This document shows, piece after piece, positions 7,705 through 15,350 of a stretch of DNA of 32,271 nt (position 1 is the first letter of the stretch; each line of letters begins with the position of its first letter). The translations under genes and the position numbers were made by a program. Source of the stretch: a virus; the IMG/VR virus record IMGVR_UViG_3300032246_001091, positions 1-32,271 of that record; one strand, written 5' to 3'. Below the pieces are notes generated by a model, which saw nothing but the letters and a program-made list of their open reading frames with translations, did not search any database and was not told the DNA's origin.

Positions 7705-8963
7705 TGGCAACACCAATTGAATTCGTAGAATCACAATGGAAAAAATGGTCGGAAGAAAATACGACCTTTGAACATATTGATGAAGAAGCAATGAAAGAGG
7801 TACTTATCAAAGACCTAACATATGCTTCTCAAATGGATGTTCGTGAATATACTTTATATCAGAAATGGTGTGAAGTAAAAGAAAGATATCCAATGCATGA
7901 AGTTTCCACTTTATTTGGCCAAGAAATGGCCATGATAAATCCCGAACAAAGAGAATTGGTGAATGAAGTTAAAGCCAACTTCTGGATGCCAAAGGAACCG
8001 GACGATTATGAGAAATTAAAACCTGTTATGGTTCTTTCAAATGGTCCTGATGCTGAAAGATGGAATGCCATTCGAACATTCTCATCTACAATGAAAAATA
8101 ATTCTAACATTGGCCGTAATTTGTTTTATGTCTTAACAGATGAAGTAACTAATAAATACCTTGGTGTCATCTGTATCTCCTCAGACTTTCTGGATTTGAC
8201 TCCGAGAGATAATGCAATTGGATGGTCGAGAGATATTAAGACACAGCAACACATGATTAACCATACTGCAATCGGTTCTACAATCGTTCCATTACAACCA
8301 CTTGGGTTTAATTACATGGGTGGCAAGTTGTTGGCACTAATGTGTTTATCCGATACAGTTCAAAAGGATTGGAAAAGACAATATGGAGATGTCCTTGTTG
8401 GAGTTACAACTACTTCTCTTTATGGGAATACTAAGTCTGGTGGTCTATCTCAGTACGATGGATTAGAACATTGGAATAAAATGGGATTCTCCTCAGGTTC
8501 TGTTGCCTTTGAACCTAGTAGAGCAACCAAAAGATTAGTATTCGATTGGATTAAAGAGAATCACACTCGTAAATATTTTGAATGGTGGGAAGCCAAGAAC
8601 ACTCAAGGTCTTCCGCTTAAGCGTGACCATAAGAATCGCTCATTAAATTTTGCCTATTCTAAACTTGGCATTCCTAAAAATTTAATCCGTACCGAACATC
8701 AACGTGGAATTTATTTTTCTCCACTATACAATAATACAAACGAATTTCTCCGTAAGGAGATTACCGATTCTGACCTCGTAAAATCATTTGATACCAGCGA
8801 AGAAGCTTTGGCAAACATTTGGAAGACCAAATATGCCAAAGGTAGAATTAGGCAACTTCAGAAAAAAGATAATGTTTCATATGAAACACTTTTCTATGAT
8901 GACCTAATTGAGTTGTCTTGGGAAGATACCAAGGCAAAATATTTGCCACAAGTTGGCAGATAA
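7704..8963 (+). CDS. DUF4338/DruA-like protein, copy 1
   Basis: This 419-residue protein of unproven function is paralogous to the product of 26393-27496. Shared motifs in order: KYLGVI (151-156), RDNAIGW (168-174), STIVPLQPLGFNYMGGKLLA (192-211), DW..QYGD (222-229), TTTSLYGNTKS (235-245), QYDGLEHWNKMG (250-261). This order resembles the DUF4338 domain (IGW, LP, L-S, DW..YG, ET..., A-NW..LG), which includes DruA of the Druantia defence system. I infer that relationship from memory of the motif pattern, at moderate confidence. The N-terminal ~100 and C-terminal ~150 residues are specific to this copy. It ends the gp47-gp46-deformylase operon. A DNA-modification or anti-defence role is a guess. 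Confidence 0.5.
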   Translation: MATPIEFVESQWKKWSEENTTFEHIDEEAMKEVLIKDLTYASQMDVREYTLYQKWCEVKERYPMHEVSTLFGQEMAMINPEQRELVNEVKANFWMPKEPDDYEKLKPVMVLSNGPDAERWNAIRTFSSTMKNNSNIGRNLFYVLTDEVTNKYLGVICISSDFLDLTPRDNAIGWSRDIKTQQHMINHTAIGSTIVPLQPLGFNYMGGKLLALMCLSDTVQKDWKRQYGDVLVGVTTTSLYGNTKSGGLSQYDGLEHWNKMGFSSGSVAFEPSRATKRLVFDWIKENHTRKYFEWWEAKNTQGLPLKRDHKNRSLNFAYSKLGIPKNLIRTEHQRGIYFSPLYNNTNEFLRKEITDSDLVKSFDTSEEALANIWKTKYAKGRIRQLQKKDNVSYETLFYDDLIELSWEDTKAKYLPQVGR

Positions 8964-8988
8964 TCAAGTATACCACATATATACTTGA
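8964..8988 (+). repeat. 9-bp inverted repeat overlapping a promoter
   Basis: TCAAGTATA (8964-8972) and TATACTTGA (8980-8988) form a perfect dyad with a 7-base loop. The right arm overlaps the -35 box TTGACA (8985-8990) of the promoter for the winged-helix gene at 9068. The placement suggests a repressor operator. It has no T-run, so a terminator is less likely. Confidence 0.6.
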
Positions 8989-9014
8989 CAAACACACCTA
9001 CATAATGATATGAT
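8985..9014 (+). promoter_or_regulatory. Sigma70-type promoter for the winged-helix gene
   Basis: TTGACA (8985-8990), an 18-base spacer, TATGAT (9009-9014). It gives a leader of about 45 bases to ATG 9068 and is covered on its -35 side by the dyad at 8964-8988. Confidence 0.75.
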
Positions 9015-9067
9015 GTGTTTACTTGCACTACGCAAGGATATTTTATTAACTTACTATGGAGTTTTAC

Positions 9068-9334
9068 ATGAAAAAGCAATTATCCGCTAAAGCCAAAATC
9101 CTCAATTTCTTGAGCAAGACAGACGGCTACAACACATTAACCACAGCTCAAGCTCGTGCTCGTTTCGGCATCATGAATGTCGGTGCTCGCATTGATGAGT
9201 TGCGCCAAGAGGGTAATGTGATTTACACAAATACCCGTAGCCGTGCAGATGGTAGCAAGGTTAAGTCTTATCGTTTGGGCAAGCCAACTAAGTCTTTGGT
9301 TCGCACAGCAATTCAAGCTGGTTATGTTCTGTAA
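9068..9334 (+). CDS. Small winged-helix DNA-binding protein
   Basis: This 88-residue basic protein resembles the HTH_39-type winged helix: helix 'AKILNFLSK', 'LTTAQARARFGIMNVGARIDELRQEGNVIYT' as helix-turn-recognition helix, then a wing 'GSKVKSYRL'. ATG 9068 is chosen over ATG 9056 because GGAG (9058-9061) sits correctly before it. The gene has its own promoter, a dyad over the -35 and a terminator, so it is a single-gene unit. Its codons differ from its neighbours: all ten arginines are CGT/CGC and none AGA, and base composition is visibly more GC-rich. That matches the capsid gene fragment and suggests very high expression, as for an abundant DNA-binding protein or autoregulated repressor. 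Confidence 0.65.
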   Translation: MKKQLSAKAKILNFLSKTDGYNTLTTAQARARFGIMNVGARIDELRQEGNVIYTNTRSRADGSKVKSYRLGKPTKSLVRTAIQAGYVL

Positions 9335-9349
9335 TCAGTAGTATCGAAT

Positions 9350-9383
9350 AGGGGTATCTACGCAAGTGGTTACCCCTTTTTTT
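9350..9383 (+). terminator. Rho-independent terminator
   Basis: Stem AGGGGTA (9350-9356) / TACCCCT (9371-9377) with a 14-base loop, then a T-run to 9383. It closes the winged-helix unit. Confidence 0.85.
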
Positions 9384-9405
9384 CTTACCATATATCGGAG
9401 TAATA

Positions 9406-10302
9406 ATGGAAATCCAAATAAAAGCAGAAGAACTTAGAACAAAACGATTATTCGTTGCTACCCCCATGTACGGTGGGCAAAATCATGGTCTATACATGAA
9501 GGCGTGTTTAGACTTACAAGGTATGTGTATGCAGTATGGCATTCAAGTTAAATTTTCATTCTTGTTTAATGAATCTTTAATTACCCGTGCTCGTAATTAT
9601 CTCGTAGATGAGTTCTTGCATCGTTCTGATTGCACTCATTTACTGTTTATCGATTCTGATATTCATTTTAACCCACAAGATGTAATTGCCATGTTGGCAC
9701 TAGACAAAGATGTTATTGGCGGCCCTTATCCTAAAAAGGCAATCAAATGGCGTTCTGTCAAAAAGGCCATCGAGCGTAACCCAACTATTGATCCAGGAAT
9801 GTTAGAGAAAGTTACTGGTGATTATGTTTTTAATCCGGTTAAAGGTACTGCACAATTTAATGTTACAGAACCACTTGAAGTGTTAGAGATTGGTACCGGA
9901 TTTATGATGGTTAAACGTGAAGTATTCCCTAAGTGGGAGAAAGCATATCCTGAGTTCCGTTATAAACCTGACCATGTAGGCCAAGCAAACTTTGATGGTA
10001 GTCGTTATATTCATGCGTATTTCGATACTGTGATTGACAATGGTTATCCTTTTGACCATGTACATTCATTAATGGTCGATGCAGCTGCTGGTAAAGATGT
10101 TAAAGAAGGCTTTGATAAGTTACTTAAATTAGAAAAAGATGCTTCACATCGTTATCTATCAGAAGATTATATGTTCTGCCAATACTGGCGTAACATTGGC
10201 GGCACAATCTACCTATGTCCTTGGATGAAAACTGCACATATTGGTACTTATCATTTCCAAGGAGATATGCCATCTGTTGCTAATTTTGTTGGAGAAATGT
10301 AA
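9406..10302 (+). CDS. GT-A fold glycosyltransferase-like protein
   Basis: This 298-residue protein opens with 'RLFVATPMYGG', followed by a helical segment and 'HLLFIDSDIHFNP', whose DSD (83-85) is the metal/nucleotide-sugar motif of GT-A enzymes. 'DVIGGPYPKKAIKW' and 'LEIGTGFMMVKREVF' are typical of phage and bacterial family 2-like or Anp1-like transferases. GGAG lies before ATG 9406. It starts the block that leads through dNTP pyrophosphohydrolase to the clamp, overlapping the next gene by one base (TAATG). The acceptor could be phage DNA, a virion protein or host glycan; nothing here decides it. Confidence 0.7.
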   Translation: MEIQIKAEELRTKRLFVATPMYGGQNHGLYMKACLDLQGMCMQYGIQVKFSFLFNESLITRARNYLVDEFLHRSDCTHLLFIDSDIHFNPQDVIAMLALDKDVIGGPYPKKAIKWRSVKKAIERNPTIDPGMLEKVTGDYVFNPVKGTAQFNVTEPLEVLEIGTGFMMVKREVFPKWEKAYPEFRYKPDHVGQANFDGSRYIHAYFDTVIDNGYPFDHVHSLMVDAAAGKDVKEGFDKLLKLEKDASHRYLSEDYMFCQYWRNIGGTIYLCPWMKTAHIGTYHFQGDMPSVANFVGEM

Positions 10303-10751
10303 TGTCCACATTTGTTTTATCTGAAATTCCTGAAGAAGAAAAGATAAAAAGTCTTAAAGATAAATTAGTTGAAGAAGCACCATATCATCCAGGTTATGAA
10401 GGTGCTTCATCACAAGATATTGTTAAAGCATCGCAATCGGCCACCACAGGTGGTCGTAAGTTTGATGGCGGTAAATTGCAATATGGTTTAGTACCACCAA
10501 ATGCATTAAAGGCAACAGTAGAGATTCTTACCTTTGGTGCAGAGAAGTATGAACCAGATAATTGGAAAAAAGTTCCTGATGCTAAGCGTAGATACTTTGA
10601 TGCCATGCAACGGCATCTTTGGGCTTGGAAACAAGGTGAACAAAATGACCAAGAAACTGGTAAGAATCACTTGGCACACGCTATGTGCTGCTTGATGTTT
10701 TTGTATGAACATGATACAATTGATTTTTTAGATAATGGAGAAGTGAAATGA
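10302..10751 (+). CDS. dATP/dGTP pyrophosphohydrolase-like protein
   Basis: This 149-residue protein matches the N-terminal dGTP/dATP diphosphohydrolase family (formerly DUF5664): 'GRKFDGGKLQYGLVPPNAL', 'ILTFGAEKYEPDNWKK', 'RYFDAMQRHLWAWKQGE', 'DQETGKNHLAHAMCCLMFL'. The conserved acidic and His residues in the last two motifs are expected metal ligands. Relatives are MazG-like all-alpha NTP pyrophosphatases, and some act in phages that replace or trim purine dNTP pools. No PurZ-type adenylosuccinate synthetase is seen in the window, so base replacement is not indicated. It overlaps gp45 by ATGA, tying nucleotide-pool control to replication. Confidence 0.75.
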   Translation: MSTFVLSEIPEEEKIKSLKDKLVEEAPYHPGYEGASSQDIVKASQSATTGGRKFDGGKLQYGLVPPNALKATVEILTFGAEKYEPDNWKKVPDAKRRYFDAMQRHLWAWKQGEQNDQETGKNHLAHAMCCLMFLYEHDTIDFLDNGEVK

Positions 10752-11422
10752 AGCTGTCAACCGAAACACTAAATGTATTGAAGAATTTTTCTGCCATCAA
10801 TGAAGGCATTGAATTCAAAAAAGGTAATACTCTTAAAACGATGTCCTCTGGTAAAACTGTTTTGGCAGAAGCCAGTCTTAAAGATTCTTTTACAGATGAA
10901 TTCTGTGTAGATGATTTAAATGAGTTTCTTCAGGTTCATGCCTTGTTTGATAACAAAGCAGAACTTGTATTTGATGACCATAACATCAATTTTAAAAATG
11001 GTCGCCAAAGTGTTAAGTATCGTAAGACGGCAAAGAACATGATTGTTACTCCACCTGAGAAGGCTCTTACTCTACCAACAGAAGATGTTAAATTTACCTT
11101 AACTGCGGAAGATTATGATTGGGTAATTAAAACTGCCAAAGTATTATCTTCTACACATATTGCCGTACAATCAGATGGTGAAAAGGTAGAAATCATTACT
11201 TTCAATGCCGATATTGATACTGCCCATGTGAATTCGATTCAAATTGGCGATGGTGATGGTAAAAAATATAAAGCAGTTTTCAACATTGACAACATGAAAT
11301 TAATTCCTGGTGCATATGAAGTTATTATCTGTTTCAAAGGATTAAGTAATTTCAAAAATGCCAAAGGCGATATTCAGTATTGGATTGCTACAGAAGCAAA
11401 ACACTCCAAATTTGGAGTTTAA
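10748..11422 (+). CDS. gp45: Sliding clamp gp45
   Basis: This 224-residue protein (T4 gp45: 228) opens with 'MKLSTETLNVLKNFSAINEGI', parallel to T4 'MKLSKDTTALLKNFATINSGI'. Further along, 'DEFCVDDLNEFLQVHALFDNKAEL' corresponds to T4 'FDVAIYDLNGFLGILSLVNDDAEI'. gp45 forms the trimeric ring that holds polymerase gp43 on DNA and also activates late transcription with gp55/gp33. Upstream coupling is by ATGA and the next gene begins at the very next base after the stop. Confidence 0.93.
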   Translation: MKLSTETLNVLKNFSAINEGIEFKKGNTLKTMSSGKTVLAEASLKDSFTDEFCVDDLNEFLQVHALFDNKAELVFDDHNINFKNGRQSVKYRKTAKNMIVTPPEKALTLPTEDVKFTLTAEDYDWVIKTAKVLSSTHIAVQSDGEKVEIITFNADIDTAHVNSIQIGDGDGKKYKAVFNIDNMKLIPGAYEVIICFKGLSNFKNAKGDIQYWIATEAKHSKFGV

Positions 11423-12046
11423 ATGGAGCCAATTGTAGTTGATAATTTTTTACCTGAAATTTATCAAAGTGCCTTTTACAGTATACTAACAGAACCAACG
11501 AGTATATTTACATATACTTTTAATAAGTATTCTGTAAATGCATCGGGTAATTCCGATGCATGGAAACATTTATTTTACACCGATGTGCCAACTCAAGAGC
11601 ATATTCAGTTCAATAGAACTTTTATAAAAGACAATAAAATTGTCAATGAAGAATATTATAAATATTTTGCGCCATTGGTTGCCTGCTTTGAAACACACAC
11701 AAATACTAAAGTTGGAAATATAATCCGAATCAAAGCAAATCTTTTACTTAACCAAGAAGGACCTAAACTTCAACCTCCTCATGTTGATGGTTTAAGATTA
11801 GTTGATGATAAACCCGTTTGTATGGGTAAAAAATCTCTAATATATTATGTAAATAATTCTGATGGAGATACTATTCTATATAATGAAAGATTTACAGGTG
11901 GGCCTGTTGGTCGTGTTACTGAACAATTGAGAGTCACGCCTAAAAAAGGTCGTGCAATTATTTTTGATTCGAATCAATTACACTCTGGTTGTGCTCCAAC
12001 AAACAAAGCATATAGAGTGGTTATTAATTGTATTTTTGGTGAATGA
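11423..12046 (+). CDS. 2-oxoglutarate/Fe(II) dioxygenase-like protein
   Basis: This 207-residue protein has the iron triad H120-x-D122 ('PPHVDG') and H187 ('LHSG') and the 2OG-binding R198 ('YRVV'), on a predicted double-stranded beta-helix with 'MGKKSLIYYVN' and 'GRAIIFDSNQ'. It starts directly after the gp45 stop and precedes gp44, a pair that is normally adjacent in T4, so it is an insertion in the replisome operon. Family members hydroxylate proteins, sugars or small molecules. The substrate cannot be read from the sequence. Confidence 0.78.
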   Translation: MEPIVVDNFLPEIYQSAFYSILTEPTSIFTYTFNKYSVNASGNSDAWKHLFYTDVPTQEHIQFNRTFIKDNKIVNEEYYKYFAPLVACFETHTNTKVGNIIRIKANLLLNQEGPKLQPPHVDGLRLVDDKPVCMGKKSLIYYVNNSDGDTILYNERFTGGPVGRVTEQLRVTPKKGRAIIFDSNQLHSGCAPTNKAYRVVINCIFGE

Positions 12047-12073
12047 TGTTATATTATATTATGGGAGTTTTTG

Positions 12074-13006
12074 ATGGAACAATTATTATGGGTGGAGAAG
12101 TATAGGCCACAACGGGTTGAAGATTGTATTTTGCCAGATGCAATTAAGACCACATTTCAAGAATATGTAAACAAAAAAGAAATACCAAACTTATTATTAT
12201 CGGGTTCGGCTGGTGTTGGTAAAACAACAATTGCCAAAGCTCTCTGTGAAGAAGTTGGTTGTGACTATATCGTTATCAATGGCTCCGATGAATCTGGCAT
12301 TGATGTTCTCCGTACTAAAATTAAAAATTATGCTTCTTCTGTTTCACTTACCGGTGGCAGAAAAGTAATCATTATCGATGAAGCCGATTATCTTAACCCT
12401 AATTCAACTCAACCAGCAATGCGTGGTGCAATTGAAGAATTTGCATCAAACTGTTCTTTTATATTTACCTGTAATTACAAGAACCGCATTATTGATCCAA
12501 TCCATTCTCGTTGCTCAGTCATTGATTTTAAAGTCAACGGTTCTAAACAAAAAATGGCTTCAGCATTCTTTAAAAGAGTTGAGTGGATTCTGGAACAAGA
12601 AAACATCACATATGACAAAAATGTGGTGGCAGCAATCATTACAAAACACTTTCCAGACAATCGTAGGGTTCTTAATGAGCTGCAGCGATATTCGATTTCT
12701 GGCACAATTGATACTGGTGTTCTCTCTAATATTGCTGATATTCAACTTGAATCTCTCATCAAAGCATTAAAAGAAAAAGACTTTGGTTCTACTCGCAAAT
12801 GGGTAACTAATAATCTCGACAATGACCCCGTAAAAGTTTATCGTAAATTTTATGATGGACTTTATGAAGTACTGAAAGCCAATTCAGTTCCGCAATTGGT
12901 TCTTATTCTTTCCAAATATCAATATCAATCGGCCTTTGTTGCTGACCAAGAAATTAATATGATTGCTTGTCTTACAGAAATTATGGTAGACTGTGAGTTC
13001 AAGTAA
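12074..13006 (+). CDS. gp44: Clamp loader large subunit gp44
   Basis: This 310-residue AAA+ ATPase (T4 gp44: 319) has 'WVEKYRPQ' at the N-terminus, Walker A GSAGVGKT (44-51), Walker B IIIDEAD ending at 105, and an SRC arginine-finger motif ('IHSRCSVID'). With gp62 it opens and loads the gp45 clamp. ATG 12074 is preferred over TTG 12071 because GGGAG (12063-12067) precedes it by 6 bases. It overlaps the next gene by one base (TAATG). Confidence 0.95.
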   Translation: MEQLLWVEKYRPQRVEDCILPDAIKTTFQEYVNKKEIPNLLLSGSAGVGKTTIAKALCEEVGCDYIVINGSDESGIDVLRTKIKNYASSVSLTGGRKVIIIDEADYLNPNSTQPAMRGAIEEFASNCSFIFTCNYKNRIIDPIHSRCSVIDFKVNGSKQKMASAFFKRVEWILEQENITYDKNVVAAIITKHFPDNRRVLNELQRYSISGTIDTGVLSNIADIQLESLIKALKEKDFGSTRKWVTNNLDNDPVKVYRKFYDGLYEVLKANSVPQLVLILSKYQYQSAFVADQEINMIACLTEIMVDCEFK

Positions 13007-13431
13007 TGAATATATTCAATTTATTGGGTATTGAGCCCAAAGAGGAAGAAATTTCCAAAGCTTGTGGCCATTGCGGTATTGTAAAACCTTTATCACAATT
13101 TCCAAAACATCGTGCTCACCACGACAGTAGGTGTTTTCTTTGTAAGAAAATACACGCTCAAGAAATCAAGGCCTTAAAAAAGGATCCATTAACTCCGCCT
13201 AAGCCCAACAAATGTGATTGTTGCGGTAGACCTGATGTTGGCGGACAAATGCTTGGTTTGAGAAAACAAGTAGGTCTTTGTTTAGACCACTCATATGATG
13301 AAAATGGAAAACCATATTTCAGAGGATGGATTTGTATACAATGCAATTCGGGTATTGGTTATCTTGGTGATACTTTGGAGGCTGTAAAAAAGGCTATTGC
13401 TTATCTTGAAAAAGGAGTTAAAAATGCCTGA
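13006..13431 (+). CDS. Recombination endonuclease VII-like HNH protein
   Basis: This 141-residue protein has a treble-clef/endonuclease VII look. CGHC (20-23) and CFLC (43-46) form one zinc site. CDCC (70-73) is followed by 'GLCLDH' (D94, H95) and 'FRGWICIQCNSGIGYLGD' (C110, C113, N114), which carry the D/H...N catalytic core. T4 endonuclease VII (gp49) resolves Holliday junctions and trims DNA during packaging, and the same fold is used by freestanding HNH homing endonucleases. Its position between gp44 and gp62, which are adjacent in T4, suggests insertion. It shares one base with gp44 and overlaps gp62 by 8. Confidence 0.78.
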   Translation: MNIFNLLGIEPKEEEISKACGHCGIVKPLSQFPKHRAHHDSRCFLCKKIHAQEIKALKKDPLTPPKPNKCDCCGRPDVGGQMLGLRKQVGLCLDHSYDENGKPYFRGWICIQCNSGIGYLGDTLEAVKKAIAYLEKGVKNA

Positions 13432-13813
13432 TTTGTTCAAAGAGATTATACCATCAATCTTACAGACTAAGAAAAACCCATTCCAAAACAAACAAGATTA
13501 TAAAGACTATAAGCCTTTTTTAGTCAACCGAGCCTTGTCCTATCACATGGACTGCATCATCTATGTGAACCAAATGAATCTTTATCCTAGTATAGACAAG
13601 GACTTACAATATTCATATCTTCTAAATACTATAAGGTCGATGAAACGGAAATTTGAACCGTGGCAGAAATCAAAGACCGATAACAATCTGGAAGCCGTTA
13701 AAACATATTTTGGTTACTCCAATGAGAAAGCCAAAGAAGCTTTGCGTATTCTAACTGATGAACAAATCGCTGACATAATAATAAAAACAACAAAAGGCGG
13801 AGTGAAAAAGTAA
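13424..13813 (+). CDS. gp62: Clamp loader small subunit gp62
   Basis: This 129-residue protein lies in the T4 gp62 position, between the gp44 region and regA. The 'DLFKEIIPSILQTKKN' opening and 'YVNQMNLYPSIDKDLQYSYLLNTIRSMKRKFEPW' middle are consistent with gp62 homologues of marine T4-like phages, which are shorter than T4's 187-residue form. gp62 completes the clamp loader with four gp44 subunits. ATG 13424 is chosen over the upstream in-frame ATG 13397 because AGGAG (13413-13417) sits 6 bases before it. It ends in a TAATG overlap with regA. Confidence 0.82.
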   Translation: MPDLFKEIIPSILQTKKNPFQNKQDYKDYKPFLVNRALSYHMDCIIYVNQMNLYPSIDKDLQYSYLLNTIRSMKRKFEPWQKSKTDNNLEAVKTYFGYSNEKAKEALRILTDEQIADIIIKTTKGGVKK

Positions 13814-14220
13814 TGATTTCAATTATAGATTTAGTTGAAGTTACATTGGGTGAAAAAGATGATTTTCTTAAAGTGCGTGAAACTCTTACCCGTATCGGTG
13901 TAGCTTCCAAAAAAGACAGAATACTCTACCAATCTTGCCATATCTTACACAAGCAAGGTAAATATTATATCGTTCATTTCAAAGAACTCTTTGCATTAGA
14001 TGGTAAACCCACCGACATTTCTGAGAATGACTTGTCACGCCGTAATGCCATTGCTAAACTACTGCAAGATTGGGGTTTAGTAAAGGTGGTAAATTCAAAA
14101 CAGATTGAGGAACCTCCTCCAATCTTTCTATCTCAAATCAAAATTCTTTCGCACAAAGAAAAAGATGAATGGGATTTAGTACCAAAGTATAATATTGGTA
14201 AAAAACCCGGTGCCTATTGA
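13813..14220 (+). CDS. regA: Translational repressor RegA
   Basis: This 135-residue protein closely tracks T4 RegA (122): 'DDFLKVRETLTRIGVASKKDRILYQSCHILHKQGKYYIVHFKELF' versus T4 'EDFLKVKETLTRMGIANNKDKVLYQSCHILQKKGLYYIVHFKEML', and 'EWDLVPKYNIG' versus 'EWKLVPKYTIG'. RegA binds AUG regions of early phage mRNAs and blocks ribosomes, including those of the clamp operon and its own. An 11-residue insertion or extension near the start distinguishes it from T4. It is the last gene of the clamp operon. Confidence 0.95.
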   Translation: MISIIDLVEVTLGEKDDFLKVRETLTRIGVASKKDRILYQSCHILHKQGKYYIVHFKELFALDGKPTDISENDLSRRNAIAKLLQDWGLVKVVNSKQIEEPPPIFLSQIKILSHKEKDEWDLVPKYNIGKKPGAY

Positions 14221-14239
14221 TTTAACTCCCAAAATATAG

Positions 14240-14247
14240 TATAAATA
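14240..14247 (+). promoter_or_regulatory. T4-type late promoter TATAAATA
   Basis: An exact TATAAATA match lies 20 bases after the regA stop. Normal spacing puts the transcript start at about 14253, within the first bases of the hairpin at 14252-14273. It should give late expression of the permease-like gene. Confidence 0.78.
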
Positions 14248-14251
14248 TGAC

Positions 14252-14277
14252 TGCACTCCAATTATGGAGTGCATTTT
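14252..14277 (+). terminator. Hairpin plus T-run, terminator or 5' stabiliser
   Basis: A perfect 9-bp stem TGCACTCCA (14252-14260) / TGGAGTGCA (14265-14273) with loop ATTA is followed by TTTT. It can end transcripts arriving from the regA operon. For transcripts starting at the late promoter just upstream it would instead be a hairpin at the extreme 5' end. The same layout recurs at 15341-15380. Confidence 0.65.
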
Positions 14278-14294
14278 GATTTGAGGAGTATTAT

Positions 14295-15332
14295 ATGGAT
14301 GTATTAAAACTATTAGATGGCCTAGGTTATCTATGGATGGTATTCTTTATAATGATTGCTGCTGGACTAGCCAAAGAGTATTCTCTTTTTGCCCCAGCGT
14401 ATTCTTATATTAAGAACACCTTCCGTTCTAATAAATTTGTTGTTGTTCTTCTAAGTGCAGTTGGTGGTGTTTTACCAATTGAAGGTAGAGTAACAGTATC
14501 AGCAGGTTTACTAGACACCGTAGTTCCAAAAAATGGTCCAAGTCGTGAGAAGATGGGTATCGTTGATTATCTATCGACACACCACTATTATATGTGGTCA
14601 CCTTTAGAAAAAACAGTTGTTCTTCCTATCGCAGCTTTTGGTCTCACTTATGCAACTTTTATTGGCATGATTGCGCCATTGCTTGTTGTTAGTTTAGCTT
14701 TCATTTCTTGGTACATTTGGTATCAAGTTAAAGATGAAGATATTGCCATTCTGCCTGGCAATTTTAAACTCAGCACAGTAATGCGTAATGTCTTTCCTAT
14801 GTTTATTGCTTTGGGTGCTTACATTTATGTTGGCGGTAAAGATAATGTTTTTGTAATTTTTGGTCTGTTAGCTCTGTATTATGTTTTCATTACACAACAA
14901 TGGAACTATAAAAAGTTATTAGACTATGTGAATTGGGAAGTAATAATCACAGTTGCCGTTGTTATCATTCTAGGTAACTTCTTTAAATCCTATAATAACG
15001 AATTTAATGCATACCTCAAAGGTTCGGGTTTTGACCCACATTCTTTGATTGGTATGACTTTGATTTCGCTTGTTGGATTCGTTGCAAGTTTTCTGATGGG
15101 TAGTAGTGGTAAGTTTGTTGCATTTGCCGTATTGATGGCTCAGGTATTTGGTCAAGAGTTTTTTGTATGGTTCTTTGCAATTGACTATGCCGGTTATTTA
15201 CTGAGTCCTACACACAAATGTGTTATGATTGGAAACCGTTATTTTGGTACACCACTCAAAACATATTATAAGGCACTTGGTATTTGGGCAATATTATTAA
15301 TTATTACCGCTGGACTATTGACATTTTTGTAA
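14295..15332 (+). CDS. Polytopic membrane protein, permease-like
   Basis: This 345-residue protein has about nine hydrophobic segments, starting around residues 8-26, 46-62 and 105-140 and ending at 325-345. Notable motifs are 'GGVLPIEGRVTVSAG', 'YLSTHHYYMWSPLEKTV' and 'GYLLSPTHKCVMIGN'; the last two resemble DUF401-type transporters of the ion-transporter superfamily. That assignment is from pattern memory. It has a good ribosome site (GAGGAG) and a late promoter, so it would be made late. An inner-membrane transporter in a T4-like phage is unusual and could be an auxiliary metabolic gene. The substrate is unknown. Confidence 0.55.
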   Translation: MDVLKLLDGLGYLWMVFFIMIAAGLAKEYSLFAPAYSYIKNTFRSNKFVVVLLSAVGGVLPIEGRVTVSAGLLDTVVPKNGPSREKMGIVDYLSTHHYYMWSPLEKTVVLPIAAFGLTYATFIGMIAPLLVVSLAFISWYIWYQVKDEDIAILPGNFKLSTVMRNVFPMFIALGAYIYVGGKDNVFVIFGLLALYYVFITQQWNYKKLLDYVNWEVIITVAVVIILGNFFKSYNNEFNAYLKGSGFDPHSLIGMTLISLVGFVASFLMGSSGKFVAFAVLMAQVFGQEFFVWFFAIDYAGYLLSPTHKCVMIGNRYFGTPLKTYYKALGIWAILLIITAGLLTFL

Positions 15333-15340
15333 AAATATGT

Positions 15341-15348
15341 TATAAATA
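15341..15348 (+). promoter_or_regulatory. T4-type late promoter TATAAATA
   Basis: An exact TATAAATA match lies 8 bases after the permease stop. The expected start, at about 15354, is inside the hairpin at 15351-15377. It would drive hsp20. Confidence 0.78.
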
Positions 15349-15350
15349 TA

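Noticed and set aside
10302-10751. Evidence for a base-replaced (Z-type) genome
   Set aside because: The pyrophosphohydrolase-like protein alone is common in phages, and no PurZ-type or other modified-purine synthesis gene is in the window.
12378-12770. 130-codon plus-strand frame inside gp44
   Set aside because: It lies wholly within the gp44 gene in another frame, has a composition typical of a shadow frame, and no ribosome site.
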